Positions 19,512 to 27,913 of a DNA stretch of 64,000 bases are shown here, in pieces (positions within the stretch are counted from its first letter, which is position 1; each line of letters starts with the position of its first letter). Location of the stretch: assembly GCF_016863315.1 (NCBI RefSeq), contig NZ_BOOQ01000002.1, forward strand, positions 496,001-560,000, in the 5' to 3' direction. The DNA comes from Planotetraspora silvatica (GTDB lineage Bacteria > Actinomycetota > Actinomycetes > Streptosporangiales > Streptosporangiaceae). The notes beneath the pieces were generated by a model. It had not been told where the DNA came from, ran no database searches, and saw only the letters and a list, made by a program, of their open reading frames with translations. A program made the position numbers and the translations under genes.

Positions 19512-20240
19512 TCAGGTGTTTTCCCTTTGGAACACCTTCGTGCCGATCGTGAACCCCACGCCGACGAACACCAGCGTCACCAGGACTCCCCACAGCACCG
19601 TGGGTGACGCGTACGAGCCGGCGAACAACGCGCGGAGCGCCTCGACGGCGTAACGGAAGGGAGTGAACCTGGACACCACGTCGAGCCACGCCGGGGCGAG
19701 GGACATGGGAAGCAGCGCGCCGGAGAGCAACATCAGCGGGATCACCAGCGTCGACATGAGCGGGGCGAAGAGCTCCTGCCTGATCGTCAGCGCGGCCGCG
19801 TACGACAGCGCGGCCATCCCGACGGAGAGCACCGTGAGCAGCAACAGGCCGAGCAGCACACCCGTGAGCCGCGCGTGCAGCCCGAGCGCGTAGCCGAGCG
19901 CGATGATCACCATGGCTTGGATCAGCAGGACGAGGCTGTCCTTGAGCACCCGCCCGAACAGCAGCGTCGATCGGCGGGCCGGTGTGACCCGCAGACGTTC
20001 GAGGACCCCGAACCGCTGGTCGAAGACGATGCCGAAGCCGACCAGCCCCGAACTCATCAGGCCGAGCTGGATGAGCAGACCGGGCACGAGCGTGTCCCAG
20101 GAGCCGACGCCGCTGCGGGAGAACAGCGGGCCGAAGATCACGAGATAGAACACCGGCTGAACCGCGCCGAAGACGACGGCGAACTTGCTCTTGAAGCTCG
20201 CACGCAGGTAATAGCCCGTCAGGGCGGCGAGAGCGGTCAC
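19512..20240 (-). CDS. ABC-2 type exporter permease (DrrB-like)
   Basis: The product is 242 residues from the GTG at 20240. This start is chosen because GTGA overlaps the stop of the ATPase gene. Six hydrophobic segments lie in the ABC-2 membrane domain, with the family motif FGIVFDQRFGVLERLRVTPA. With the ATPase it forms a drug- or lipid-type efflux pump. The neighbouring divergent TetR gene suggests substrate-induced expression. The C-terminus ends on a charged short tail. Confidence 0.87.
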   Translation of the reverse strand: MTALAALTGYYLRASFKSKFAVVFGAVQPVFYLVIFGPLFSRSGVGSWDTLVPGLLIQLGLMSSGLVGFGIVFDQRFGVLERLRVTPARRSTLLFGRVLKDSLVLLIQAMVIIALGYALGLHARLTGVLLGLLLLTVLSVGMAALSYAAALTIRQELFAPLMSTLVIPLMLLSGALLPMSLAPAWLDVVSRFTPFRYAVEALRALFAGSYASPTVLWGVLVTLVFVGVGFTIGTKVFQRENT

Positions 20241-20980
20241 GCCGCGGCCCCCTCGCGAAGCTCGTGACCGGTGACCGAGAGGAAGACCTCGTCGAGCGTG
20301 CCCGCGTGGTGGGCGGCCTTGAGCTCGGCCGGTGTGCCCGACGCCACGATCCGCCCCTGATCGATGATGAGGATCCGATCGCACAGGGCGTCGGCCTCCT
20401 CCAGGTAGTGCGTCGTCAGGAAGACCGTCATCCCGGCCTCCTCGCGCAACCGGCGGACATGGCCCCACAGGTTCGTACGGCTCTGCGGATCGAGCCCGGT
20501 GGTCGGCTCGTCGAGGAAGAGCAACTCGGGCCGGTGAAGCAGCCCCATGGCGATGTCCACCCGGCGCTTCTGACCACCCGAGAGCGATCCGGCGAGCCGC
20601 TTGTCCACGCCCGTCAGGTCGAGTTCGGCCAGGAGCCGGGTCACCCGGTCGCGGGCGTCCGCCCGGATCAGGCCGTACAGGCGGGCCTGGAGCACGAGTT
20701 CCTCTCCCACCTCGGAGAACGGGCCGACGGTGCCGCCCTGGGCGACGTAGCCGATCCGCCGCCGGACCCCCGCGGGGTCGGCGAACAGGTCGTGGCCCGC
20801 GACGGTGGCGGTGCCCGACGTGGGGCGCAACAGCGTGGTGAGCATGCGAAGTGTCGTTGTCTTGCCGGCGCCGTTGGGGCCGACAAAGCCGACGATCTCC
20901 CCCTTGGCGACGTCGATGTCGACGCCCCGGACCGCTTCGACGGAATCGAAGGATCTGGTGAGCCCTCTGACTTGAATCAT
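20237..20980 (-). CDS. ABC transporter ATP-binding protein (DrrA-like)
   Basis: A 247-residue ATPase with Walker A GPNGAGKTTT, Q-loop YVAQGGTVG, signature LSGGQKRR, Walker B LLFLDEPTTGLD and an H-loop (LTTHYLEEAD). The DrrA class powers antibiotic or lipid export. It is the first gene of a two-gene operon with the permease. The divergent TetR gene at 21046 starts 65 bp away, with a palindrome between. Confidence 0.93.
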   Translation of the reverse strand: MIQVRGLTRSFDSVEAVRGVDIDVAKGEIVGFVGPNGAGKTTTLRMLTTLLRPTSGTATVAGHDLFADPAGVRRRIGYVAQGGTVGPFSEVGEELVLQARLYGLIRADARDRVTRLLAELDLTGVDKRLAGSLSGGQKRRVDIAMGLLHRPELLFLDEPTTGLDPQSRTNLWGHVRRLREEAGMTVFLTTHYLEEADALCDRILIIDQGRIVASGTPAELKAAHHAGTLDEVFLSVTGHELREGAAA

Positions 20981-20989
20981 GTTTCTTAG

Positions 20990-21013
20990 AGTAACATCAA
21001 TTTTGGAGTCACT
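20990..21013. promoter_or_regulatory. Putative TetR operator between ABC operon and tetR
   Basis: AGTAAC (20990-20995) and GTCACT (21008-21013) form an inverted repeat AGTRAC-N12-GTYACT in the AT-rich 65-bp divergent region. This is the usual place for a TetR site controlling both genes. Confidence 0.45.
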
Positions 21014-21045
21014 TAAAAATTGCGTCGTCTACTAGAATCCGCCTC

Positions 21046-21723
21046 ATGGAAGAGGGACTGCGAGAGCGGAAGAAGCGGGAGACCCGCCAGCGGATCGCCG
21101 ACATCGCCATGGGCCTGTTCCTGCAGCGCGGGTTCGACAACGTCACGGTCGCCGAGGTGGCCAGGGCCGCGGACGTGTCCGTGAACACCGTCTTCAACTA
21201 CTTCCAGACGAAGGAGGACCTGTTCCTCGACCGCAGCGACGAGGTCGAGAGCCTGCCGAGACGGGTCATCGAGGAGCGGCGCCCCGGAGAGTCGGCGGTC
21301 CAGGCCGTACGGCGTGACTTCTTCGACGCGCTCGACACCGGCGACTGGCGATACGGGATCCACGAGGGCAGCGACCTGTTCGCGCGGCGGGTCCGGGAGA
21401 GCCAGTCCCTGTCCGCGCGCCTCACCGTGCTGGACTACAACCGGGAGGAGCAGTTCGCCCGGGCGCTCGCCGACGCGGTGGACGCCGACCCGGACGACCT
21501 CACTCCGTGGCTGGTGGCGGCCCAGATGAATTCCGTCCTCCGTACCCTGACCAGGCGTTTCACGATCCGGCGGATGGCCGGCGAGGACATGGACCGGGTC
21601 GTGGAGGGCATCCGGCTGGACGCCACACTGGCCTTCGACCAACTGGAGTACGGCGTGGGCGACTACGCCCGGCGACAGGCCGATACCGGCACCCCGGTCG
21701 TCACCGACCGGGTCCAGACCTGA
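21046..21723 (+). CDS. TetR-family repressor, probably of the divergent ABC exporter
   Basis: A 225-residue protein with a clear N-terminal helix-turn-helix (KRETRQRIADIAMGLFLQRG, then VTVAEVARAADVSVNTVFNY). The C-terminal ligand domain is all-helical and variable. The divergent arrangement with the DrrAB-like operon and the palindrome between them suggest it represses the pump until a substrate binds. Confidence 0.9.
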   Translation: MEEGLRERKKRETRQRIADIAMGLFLQRGFDNVTVAEVARAADVSVNTVFNYFQTKEDLFLDRSDEVESLPRRVIEERRPGESAVQAVRRDFFDALDTGDWRYGIHEGSDLFARRVRESQSLSARLTVLDYNREEQFARALADAVDADPDDLTPWLVAAQMNSVLRTLTRRFTIRRMAGEDMDRVVEGIRLDATLAFDQLEYGVGDYARRQADTGTPVVTDRVQT

Positions 21724-21832
21724 GCCGTACCCCACGGCCGCGAGCACGGGACAGGACGTAGAAATCAGGACACGGGAATCGGGGACCCACGCGGGCGCCG
21801 TGCCGGGCTCGGCGCCCGGTATACAGGTCCAC

Positions 21833-22282
21833 GTGAAGTTGGACGAGCTGGATCGCACCATCATCCGGGCCCTGGTCGAGGATGCCCGTTCTACATATGC
21901 CGAAATAGGCGCTCAAGTTGGGTTGTCCGCTCCGGCGGTCAAGCGGCGGGTCGACCGGCTCGTCGCCACCGGCGCGATCACGGGATTCAGCGCGAGGATC
22001 GAGCCGTCGGCCCTCGGCTGGACGACCGAGGCCTACGTCGAACTGTTCTGCCGGGGGAAGACCTCTCCCGCCGAGATCGGGGCCGCTGTCGCCGTGCATC
22101 CGGAGGTCATCTCGGCCTGCACCGTGACCGGCGAGGCCGACGCCCTTCTGCACATCCGCGCGACCGATGTGCGGGACGTGGAACGCATCATCGAGCGCCT
22201 GGCCGCCGAGCCGTTCGTCGTGCGGACCAAGAGCGCCATCGTGCTTTCCCGGCTGGTTAACGGATCACCGCAAACAGGCTGA
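21833..22282 (+). CDS. Lrp/AsnC-family regulator
   Basis: The product is 149 residues from the GTG at 21833 (MKLDELDRTIIRALVEDARS, matching family N-termini); the frame extends 33 bp upstream. The AsnC-type helix-turn-helix (TYAEIGAQVGLSAPAVKRRV) is followed by a RAM ligand-binding domain (CTVTGEADALLHIRATDV). It lies 107 bp upstream of ddaH and rocD and in the same direction, so it probably senses arginine or ornithine and activates them. Confidence 0.9.
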   Translation: MKLDELDRTIIRALVEDARSTYAEIGAQVGLSAPAVKRRVDRLVATGAITGFSARIEPSALGWTTEAYVELFCRGKTSPAEIGAAVAVHPEVISACTVTGEADALLHIRATDVRDVERIIERLAAEPFVVRTKSAIVLSRLVNGSPQTG

Positions 22283-22389
22283 AGGACGCAACCAATCCAC
22301 GCCAAGGCGCAACGCGCACCGATTGGCCTGGTCTTTCGGCGTTCTTACGCTAAGGGGACCGCTGACCGGTTTTCCGCATGGAGTCCTGA

Positions 22390-23226
22390 ATGACCACACC
22401 TTTGGCCGTGACGACGCGTAGTGAACGAGCCGGTACGGCACGGCACTACCTGATGTGCCGACCCGAGTTCTTCGCCGTCTCGTACGCCATCAACCCGTGG
22501 ATGGACCCCCTGGCGGGGGCCGACACCGCGACCGCCGTCCGGCAGTGGGAGGGCCTCCGGGAGGCCTACGAGAGCCTGGGGCACACGGTCAGCCTGATCG
22601 ACCCGATCGCGGGCCTGCCCGACATGGTGTTCGCCGCCAACGGGGCCCTGGTCGTCGACGGACGCGTCTACGGCGCCCGGTTCACCCACCCGGAGCGGGC
22701 GGCGGAAGGTCCCGCCTACCTGCGGTGGTTCGCGGACCGCGGCTACGAGACGATGGAAGCGTCGTTCACCAACGAGGGTGAGGGCGACTATCTGACGCTC
22801 GACGAGATGATCTTGGCGGGGACCGGCTTCCGCACCGACGTGGCCGCGCACATGGAGGCCCAAGAGTTCCTCGGCCGCCCGGTGGTCACGCTCCGGCTGG
22901 TCGACCCGCGGTTCTACCACCTCGACACGGCGCTGTTCCCCCTCGACGGACACAACGTGGCCTACTACCCCGAGGCGTTCTCCTCGGGCAGCCAGAAGGT
23001 GCTCCAGCGATTGTTCCCCGACGCCGTCATCGCCACGGCCGCCGACGCGGAGGTCCTCGGTCTCAACGCGGTCAGCGACGGACGGCACATCGTCGTGAAC
23101 GCAGAGGCCAAGGAGCTGTCGCTGGAACTCGAGACCCGGGGTTACGAAGTCGTCCCCGTCGACCTGAGCGAGCTGCGCAAGGCCGGCGGCGGCCCGAAGT
23201 GCTGCACCCTGGAGATCCGCCGATGA
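22390..23226 (+). CDS. ddaH: Dimethylargininase / arginine-modifying enzyme (DDAH family)
   Basis: A 278-residue pentein-fold hydrolase. Catalytic residues are visible: the His in FYHLDTALF and the C-terminal Cys pair in GGGPKCCTLEIR (Cys 271/272). An N-terminal substrate region contains GLPDMVFAANGALVV. DDAH releases citrulline and methylamines from methylated arginines. In bacteria with adjacent rocD it may instead act on arginine itself to supply the urea-cycle intermediates; that is inference. It overlaps rocD by ATGA, so the two are translated together. Confidence 0.88.
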   Translation: MTTPLAVTTRSERAGTARHYLMCRPEFFAVSYAINPWMDPLAGADTATAVRQWEGLREAYESLGHTVSLIDPIAGLPDMVFAANGALVVDGRVYGARFTHPERAAEGPAYLRWFADRGYETMEASFTNEGEGDYLTLDEMILAGTGFRTDVAAHMEAQEFLGRPVVTLRLVDPRFYHLDTALFPLDGHNVAYYPEAFSSGSQKVLQRLFPDAVIATAADAEVLGLNAVSDGRHIVVNAEAKELSLELETRGYEVVPVDLSELRKAGGGPKCCTLEIRR

Positions 23227-24500
23227 ACGCCCCGACGAATGCGCCGTCGAACGTGCCGTCGAATGTGCCCCTGAGCACCGAGGACCTCATCCGGCTCGGC
23301 GAGAGCCGCAGTGCGCACAACTACCACCCGCTGCCCGTCGTCATCCGGTCGGCGGAGGGCGCCTGGGTGACCGACGTGGACGGGAAGCGTTATCTCGACT
23401 GCCTCGCCGGCTACTCGTCGCTGAACTTCGGCCACGGCAACCCGGCGATCATCGCCGCCGCCCGTGAGCAGCTCGACCGGCTGACGCTCACCAGCCGGGC
23501 CTTCCTGCACGACCAGTTCGCGACGTTCGTCTCCGGCCTCGCCGACCTGTGCGGCAAGGACATGGTCCTGCCCATGAACACCGGCGCCGAGGCCGTGGAG
23601 ACCGCGATCAAGGTCGCCCGCAAGTGGGGCTACGAGGTCAAGGGCGTACCCGCCGACCAGGCGAACATCATCGTCATGGAGGACAACTTCCACGGCCGTA
23701 CGACGACGATCGTCGGCTTCTCCACCGACCCGGACGCGCGGGGCGGTTTCGGCCCCTTCACGCCCGGCTTCCGGATCGTGAAGTACGGCTCGGCCGAAGC
23801 GATCAGGGAGGCCGTCGACGAGAACACGGTGGCCGTCCTCATCGAGCCCATCCAGGGTGAGGCAGGCGTGCTCGTGCCGCCGGACGGCTACCTGACGGCG
23901 GTCCGCGAGATCTGCTCGGAGAACGACGTCCTGTTCATCGCCGACGAGATCCAGTCGGGCCTCGGCCGTACAGGCGACACCTTCGCCTGCGACCACGAAG
24001 GGGTCGTCCCGGACATGTACGTCCTCGGGAAGGCGCTGGGGGGCGGCGTCGTCCCCGTCTCCGCGGTCGCGGCGAACGCCGACATCCTGGGAGTGCTCAA
24101 GCCGGGTCAGCACGGCTCGACGTTCGGCGGCAACCCCCTGGCATGCGCGGTCGGCAACGCCGTCATCACGCTGTTGAACACCGGGGTGTACCAGACCAGG
24201 GCACGTGATCTCGGTGCGTTCCTCCACACGCGGCTGCGTGAGCTGATCGCCCCGGATGCGGACGGACGCACACCCGTGCTGGCCGTGCGCGGTCGCGGGC
24301 TGTGGGCGGGTGTCGACATCGACCCCTCTCTCGCCACCGGCCGCGAGGTCAGCGAGGCGCTCATGCGCCGGGGCGTGCTCGCCAAGGACACCCATGGCTC
24401 CACGATCCGGCTCGCCCCACCCATCGTCGTCACGGAAGAGGACCTCGGCTGGGCCGTCGACCAGCTCGCCGCCGTGCTGTCCGAGTTCGCGAGTCGCTAG
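23223..24500 (+). CDS. rocD: Ornithine--oxo-acid transaminase
   Basis: A 425-residue class III PLP aminotransferase that turns ornithine into glutamate semialdehyde. The start is the ATG of the ATGA overlap with ddaH; MLHPGDPP further upstream is not used. PLP motifs: FNTGAEAVETAIK-like NTGAEAVETAIKVARKWGY, LFIADEIQSGLGRTG (Asp for pyridine N), and LGKALGGG (Schiff-base Lys). The N-terminus has four 12-bp repeats (encoding NAPT/S-N-V-P) that add a disordered tail. A terminator hairpin follows. Confidence 0.94.
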   Translation: MNAPTNAPSNVPSNVPLSTEDLIRLGESRSAHNYHPLPVVIRSAEGAWVTDVDGKRYLDCLAGYSSLNFGHGNPAIIAAAREQLDRLTLTSRAFLHDQFATFVSGLADLCGKDMVLPMNTGAEAVETAIKVARKWGYEVKGVPADQANIIVMEDNFHGRTTTIVGFSTDPDARGGFGPFTPGFRIVKYGSAEAIREAVDENTVAVLIEPIQGEAGVLVPPDGYLTAVREICSENDVLFIADEIQSGLGRTGDTFACDHEGVVPDMYVLGKALGGGVVPVSAVAANADILGVLKPGQHGSTFGGNPLACAVGNAVITLLNTGVYQTRARDLGAFLHTRLRELIAPDADGRTPVLAVRGRGLWAGVDIDPSLATGREVSEALMRRGVLAKDTHGSTIRLAPPIVVTEEDLGWAVDQLAAVLSEFASR

Positions 24501-24534
24501 ATCACTGGCAGGCGGACCCAGTTACGGGTGACGT

Positions 24535-24575
24535 GCGACCGCCCTCGTCGGCATGGGCCCGACGGGGGCGGTCGC
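24535..24575 (+). terminator. Hairpin terminator of the ddaH-rocD operon
   Basis: A 17-bp stem with one G-U pair (24535-24551 with 24559-24575) and a 7-base loop. It lies between convergent rocD and the P-loop kinase gene. Confidence 0.75.
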
Positions 24576-24603
24576 GCGCCGGTGTGAAGGCCGGGCCGCC
24601 GGG

Positions 24604-25122
24604 TCAGGTGCGCTGAGCGGCGACCTGCTCCAGCCAGCGCCGGGTGCGGCGGCGGCTGGTCAAGCGAATCACCGTGGCGTGTCCACCATGCTCGTGGATC
24701 TTGGTGAGGACCTGTGGGCGCATCCGGCGCCGGTAGGTCGCCACGTAGCGCAGCACGGCCACGTTGATGCGGTTGTAGACCCCCGCGGAGTGCTGGCCGG
24801 CGCCATGCCGGAACTGCCGGGAGACGATCCCCCACAGGGCCGCCCAGGTCGGCACATCCATGAAGACCACGGTGTCGCAGGCATCCAGCCGTACCCGGAG
24901 TGTGGAGTTGTAGTTCCCGTCGACCACCCAGCTCCGTGCGGCCACGACTTCGCGCTGGGCCGCTTCGAATTTCCCGGGAGGCAGCGAATTCCACTCGTCG
25001 TCGAAGAAGATGCCGTCCAGGTGAGTCACCGGTGCGCCGAGCAGCCGGCCCAGTTCGCGTGCGACGTATGACTTGCCGCTGCCGCCGCAGCCCACGACGG
25101 CCACCCGGCGCATCTGCTGCAT
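24604..25122 (-). CDS. Adenylate-kinase-like P-loop protein (topology-modulation type)
   Basis: A 172-residue protein with Walker A GCGGSGKS, a lid region (LDGIFFDDEWNSLPPGKFEA) and DGNYNSTL, as in FlaR/topology-modulation-like proteins. It contains a kinase-type core but no complete AK lid zinc site. The function is not established. It is flanked by rocD (convergent) and the DUF222 nuclease gene upstream (same strand). Confidence 0.75.
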   Translation of the reverse strand: MQQMRRVAVVGCGGSGKSYVARELGRLLGAPVTHLDGIFFDDEWNSLPPGKFEAAQREVVAARSWVVDGNYNSTLRVRLDACDTVVFMDVPTWAALWGIVSRQFRHGAGQHSAGVYNRINVAVLRYVATYRRRMRPQVLTKIHEHGGHATVIRLTSRRRTRRWLEQVAAQRT

Positions 25123-25185
25123 GGCGCTTCACGATAGTCGACGAGTCGTCAGGGCTGCCTGAAGCGTCGTTGCCCGACGGTCCGG

Positions 25186-27459
25186 TCATGGTGCGTTCGG
25201 CCCCCTCCCACCCGCTGATGCGCTGTCTTGAGTGTCGCGTGATCTGCTCGCACGCGAGGAAGGCGATCTACGGGTGGTGTAGCGCCGGCCGGTGTAGGTG
25301 TAGGCCCAGCGGTCTTTGCCTTCGCGGCGGCGTTGGTAGCGGTCGGGGTGGCGGTAGCGGTCGCGGTCGTGGAACTGGCAGGCCGGTCCGAGCAGGCGCA
25401 GGTCGGTCATGCCGCCGTCGACCCAGTTGTCGGCGTGGTCGATCTGGCACAGGGTCGCGGGGAGGGGGCAGCCGTCGATCCAGCAGGTGGCGTAGCGGGC
25501 GTAGACCGCTCTTCTCTGGGCTCCGGTGGCCAGCCGTACCGCACGGCCCATGTCCAGGACCTGTCCATCGGCGTCCATCACCATCCGGACCAGCGAGGAG
25601 GTGCGTGCCAGCCGGTTGATGTCGTCCTGGGACAGGAGTTGGCCGGTGGCCAGCAACAATCCCGGCACCGTCCACCCCAGCCCGGGCCGGCCGGGCACAC
25701 TCCCCCAAGGTCCGCTGGGATCGGTCTGACCGCGTGCGGTCTGAGCAGCTCTGGCCTGAGCATCCGCAGCGTGTCCCGCCGCCTGACGGCCATACATGGC
25801 CTGTCCGCCTGCGGCCTGCCCAGCCGTGTGACGGCTTCTCGTGTCCTGTCTGCCCGCGGTCTGACCAGCCCTGTGATGGGCGCCGTCAGTCTGCCCGCTT
25901 ACGGTCTGCCCGTTTGCGAGCTGGTCGGGCGTGATCTGGTTGGGCGTGATCTGGTCGCTCGTATGCCGGCTGTCGCCTTCGTCGAATTCGGGCTCGCGCC
26001 CCGGATGCCCGACGGTGGCCTTGTCGGCATGGTCGCCTTCACCGGCTTCATCTGCGTCGTTGCGGGCGGGGTGGTCTTTGGGGAGGGATTCGGCGTTGAC
26101 CAGAACGAGTAGCTCAGTAGTGATCTTGTTTTCCAACAGCGCGATCAACGCATCGGCATTGCGGACCCGCAACGGGCGCTCATCACCCTCGACCCTGGGC
26201 TTGGCATAGGCGTCCAGCCATGTCCGCAACCGGGCCGCCGCCTCACGAGGAAGCCGGAACTCGCCCTCCAACCCACCAGAACCGGTCGGGCGGACCACCA
26301 AGAACCGGCGCCCATAATCATCATCTCCCTCCTTGCCCGCCTGGCCGGGATCCAGCAGTTCCCGCAAATACCAGCCCGCCTTGGCCACCTCGGCCGGGCT
26401 CGCCCGATCCGCCAGCCCCACCAAGATCGGCTCAGCGATCCCTGCCTGCTCATCAGTGAGCCCGCTCGTCGCCGCGCAGATCGCACTCACCTGCCCCTCC
26501 GACAAACTCCCCTCAGCGAACCGCACCCGCACCACCGGCAACCGAGCCAACTCTGTCGCCAACACAACCAGCCGCGACGCCGACCCCGAACTTGTCCCAC
26601 ACCCGCCCCGCAACCACATCCGGGTGCTGGCATGCCCCTGCGACCTGGCCGCACCCACCCGATGCGCCCACTCCACCCGGGCTGCGATCGCCGAGATCAA
26701 CCGATCCCGCGCGAACACCAACTCCTGAACCTGCTCCAGACACCCCGCCACCGAACTCGGCAACCCCGCAAGCGCCAATCCCGAGGCCGTCTCGACGATT
26801 GCGGCCACCAAGACATCCGACTCGGCTGCCGCACCACCTGAGCCGACCGAACCGGCTGCGCCGGGTGCGTCGGGCGCGTCGCGCCCATCAGCGGATCCAG
26901 CGGAATCCGAGCGGGCCGAACCGGCTTCTGCTGAACCCGACGTCGACGTTCCGTTGCTCGCTGAACCTGAACCCGAGCCTGATCTCGGGCCCGGGTCCGA
27001 GGCCGAAGCCGGGTCCGGGTCCGGGTCCGAAGAGGAAGCCCGCGCTGCGCAGGGGCCCAAACCCCAGGAGGGCGACGCCGCTTCAGCCGACCCCGCGTTG
27101 GACGACCCCGCGTTGGACGACTCTGAGCTGGACGACTCTGAGCTGGACGACTCTGAGCTGGACGACTCTGAGCTGGACGACTCAGGGTGGGGTGACTCTG
27201 GGTCGAGTGACTCCGCACTGGGTGATTCCGGCCAGTCGGCATCCGGCAAAATCGAGTAGGGCCGCGATGCCCTCGGCTCGGAGAAGTCGTGCCACACGTC
27301 CTCCAACGGCGGACGACTCAAGGCCGAACTGCCGTCGGACGACCACGTCTGGGCCTGTGCCGCCACCGCCGCCCACCACCTCGGGCCGCACGGCATCTCC
27401 TCGACACCGGAATCGGCCCCAGAAGAACCCGAGACGTGCCGCCCGTGTGAATTGACCAC
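25186..27459 (-). CDS. DUF222 / HNH endonuclease-domain protein (13E12-repeat family)
   Basis: The product is 757 residues from the GTG at 27459, preceded by an excellent GGGAGGGAGAGGG; the ATG at 27480 has no SD. The N-terminal 180 residues are Ser/Glu/Pro/Asp-rich low-complexity sequence. Residues about 215-500 are the DUF222 helical domain (VECLEQ-like GCLEQVQELVFARDRLI). A repetitive QTAG/GQ linker follows, then the C-terminal HNH motif CQIDHADNWVDGG with LRLLGPACQFHD. The family is often duplicated and sits near mobile elements in actinomycetes. The linker and tail contain tandem DNA repeats (27089-27190). Cleavage activity is not shown. Confidence 0.85.
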   Translation of the reverse strand: MVNSHGRHVSGSSGADSGVEEMPCGPRWWAAVAAQAQTWSSDGSSALSRPPLEDVWHDFSEPRASRPYSILPDADWPESPSAESLDPESPHPESSSSESSSSESSSSESSSSESSNAGSSNAGSAEAASPSWGLGPCAARASSSDPDPDPASASDPGPRSGSGSGSASNGTSTSGSAEAGSARSDSAGSADGRDAPDAPGAAGSVGSGGAAAESDVLVAAIVETASGLALAGLPSSVAGCLEQVQELVFARDRLISAIAARVEWAHRVGAARSQGHASTRMWLRGGCGTSSGSASRLVVLATELARLPVVRVRFAEGSLSEGQVSAICAATSGLTDEQAGIAEPILVGLADRASPAEVAKAGWYLRELLDPGQAGKEGDDDYGRRFLVVRPTGSGGLEGEFRLPREAAARLRTWLDAYAKPRVEGDERPLRVRNADALIALLENKITTELLVLVNAESLPKDHPARNDADEAGEGDHADKATVGHPGREPEFDEGDSRHTSDQITPNQITPDQLANGQTVSGQTDGAHHRAGQTAGRQDTRSRHTAGQAAGGQAMYGRQAAGHAADAQARAAQTARGQTDPSGPWGSVPGRPGLGWTVPGLLLATGQLLSQDDINRLARTSSLVRMVMDADGQVLDMGRAVRLATGAQRRAVYARYATCWIDGCPLPATLCQIDHADNWVDGGMTDLRLLGPACQFHDRDRYRHPDRYQRRREGKDRWAYTYTGRRYTTRRSPSSRASRSRDTQDSASAGGRGPNAP
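27089..27190. repeat. 15-bp tandem repeat inside the DUF222 gene
   Basis: Four perfect copies of GACGACTCTGAGCTG (27116-27175) are followed by a partial copy and preceded by two copies of a related GACGACCCCGCGTTG-type unit. On the coding strand they encode a run of Ser-Ser-Ser-Glu-Ser. The array can vary in number by slippage. Confidence 0.85.
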
Positions 27460-27538
27460 GTCCCTCTCCCTCCCGTCCATTTGAGTCGAAAGCCTGTACG
27501 AATAATCTCACACTCCGTAACCGATCGACTACAAATTT

Positions 27539-27561
27539 CGAACAGAATTTCTATCTGTTCG
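27539..27561. promoter_or_regulatory. Inverted repeat upstream of the DUF222 gene
   Basis: CGAACAGA (27539-27546) and TCTGTTCG (27554-27561) are perfect arms around a 7-bp AT-rich spacer. The ends resemble SOS-box half-sites (CGAAC / GTTCG), but the spacer is too long for LexA. It lies 80 bp upstream of the start at 27459. Confidence 0.4.
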
Positions 27562-27913
27562 CTCGTAGTAGGCAACCCCGCGGAGACCGGCCAACCAAGC
27601 CCGAGACCGGGACCGGGACCGGGACAAGGAAGGGGCGCGGCCCGCCGGCCAGCTCGGATACGGCAGATGGCGAGGCCAGGACAGGCCAGGCGGGTCAGCC
27701 GGACAGCGCGGCAAGACAAGCCCGGGCAAGCAAGGACAGGCAAGGACGGACCAGGCGGGCCAGCCAGCGGGTCGGTCAGGCGGGTCAGTCAGGCGGGTCG
27801 CCGAACGGCCCCCGTACAGCGCCTCTCTGCAGCCTTCACTCCGTCCGCAGCCGGCCCCCGGCGAAGGCGGCAGGCAGAGCCTCCCCGTGCCGCCCCGTCC
27901 CCCCGTGCCGGGC
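27562..27913. other. Intergenic region with short GC-rich repeats, no gene seen
   Basis: Between the DUF222 upstream region and the phoD stop codon there is no convincing ORF. The sequence is rich in short direct repeats: GACCGG runs near 27605-27625 and CAGGCGGGTCAG-like units near 27690-27790. It may be decayed sequence or a spacer. Confidence 0.5.

Noticed and set aside
27539-27561. Classical LexA/SOS box
   Set aside because: Half-sites CGAAC/GTTCG are 13 bp apart rather than 4.
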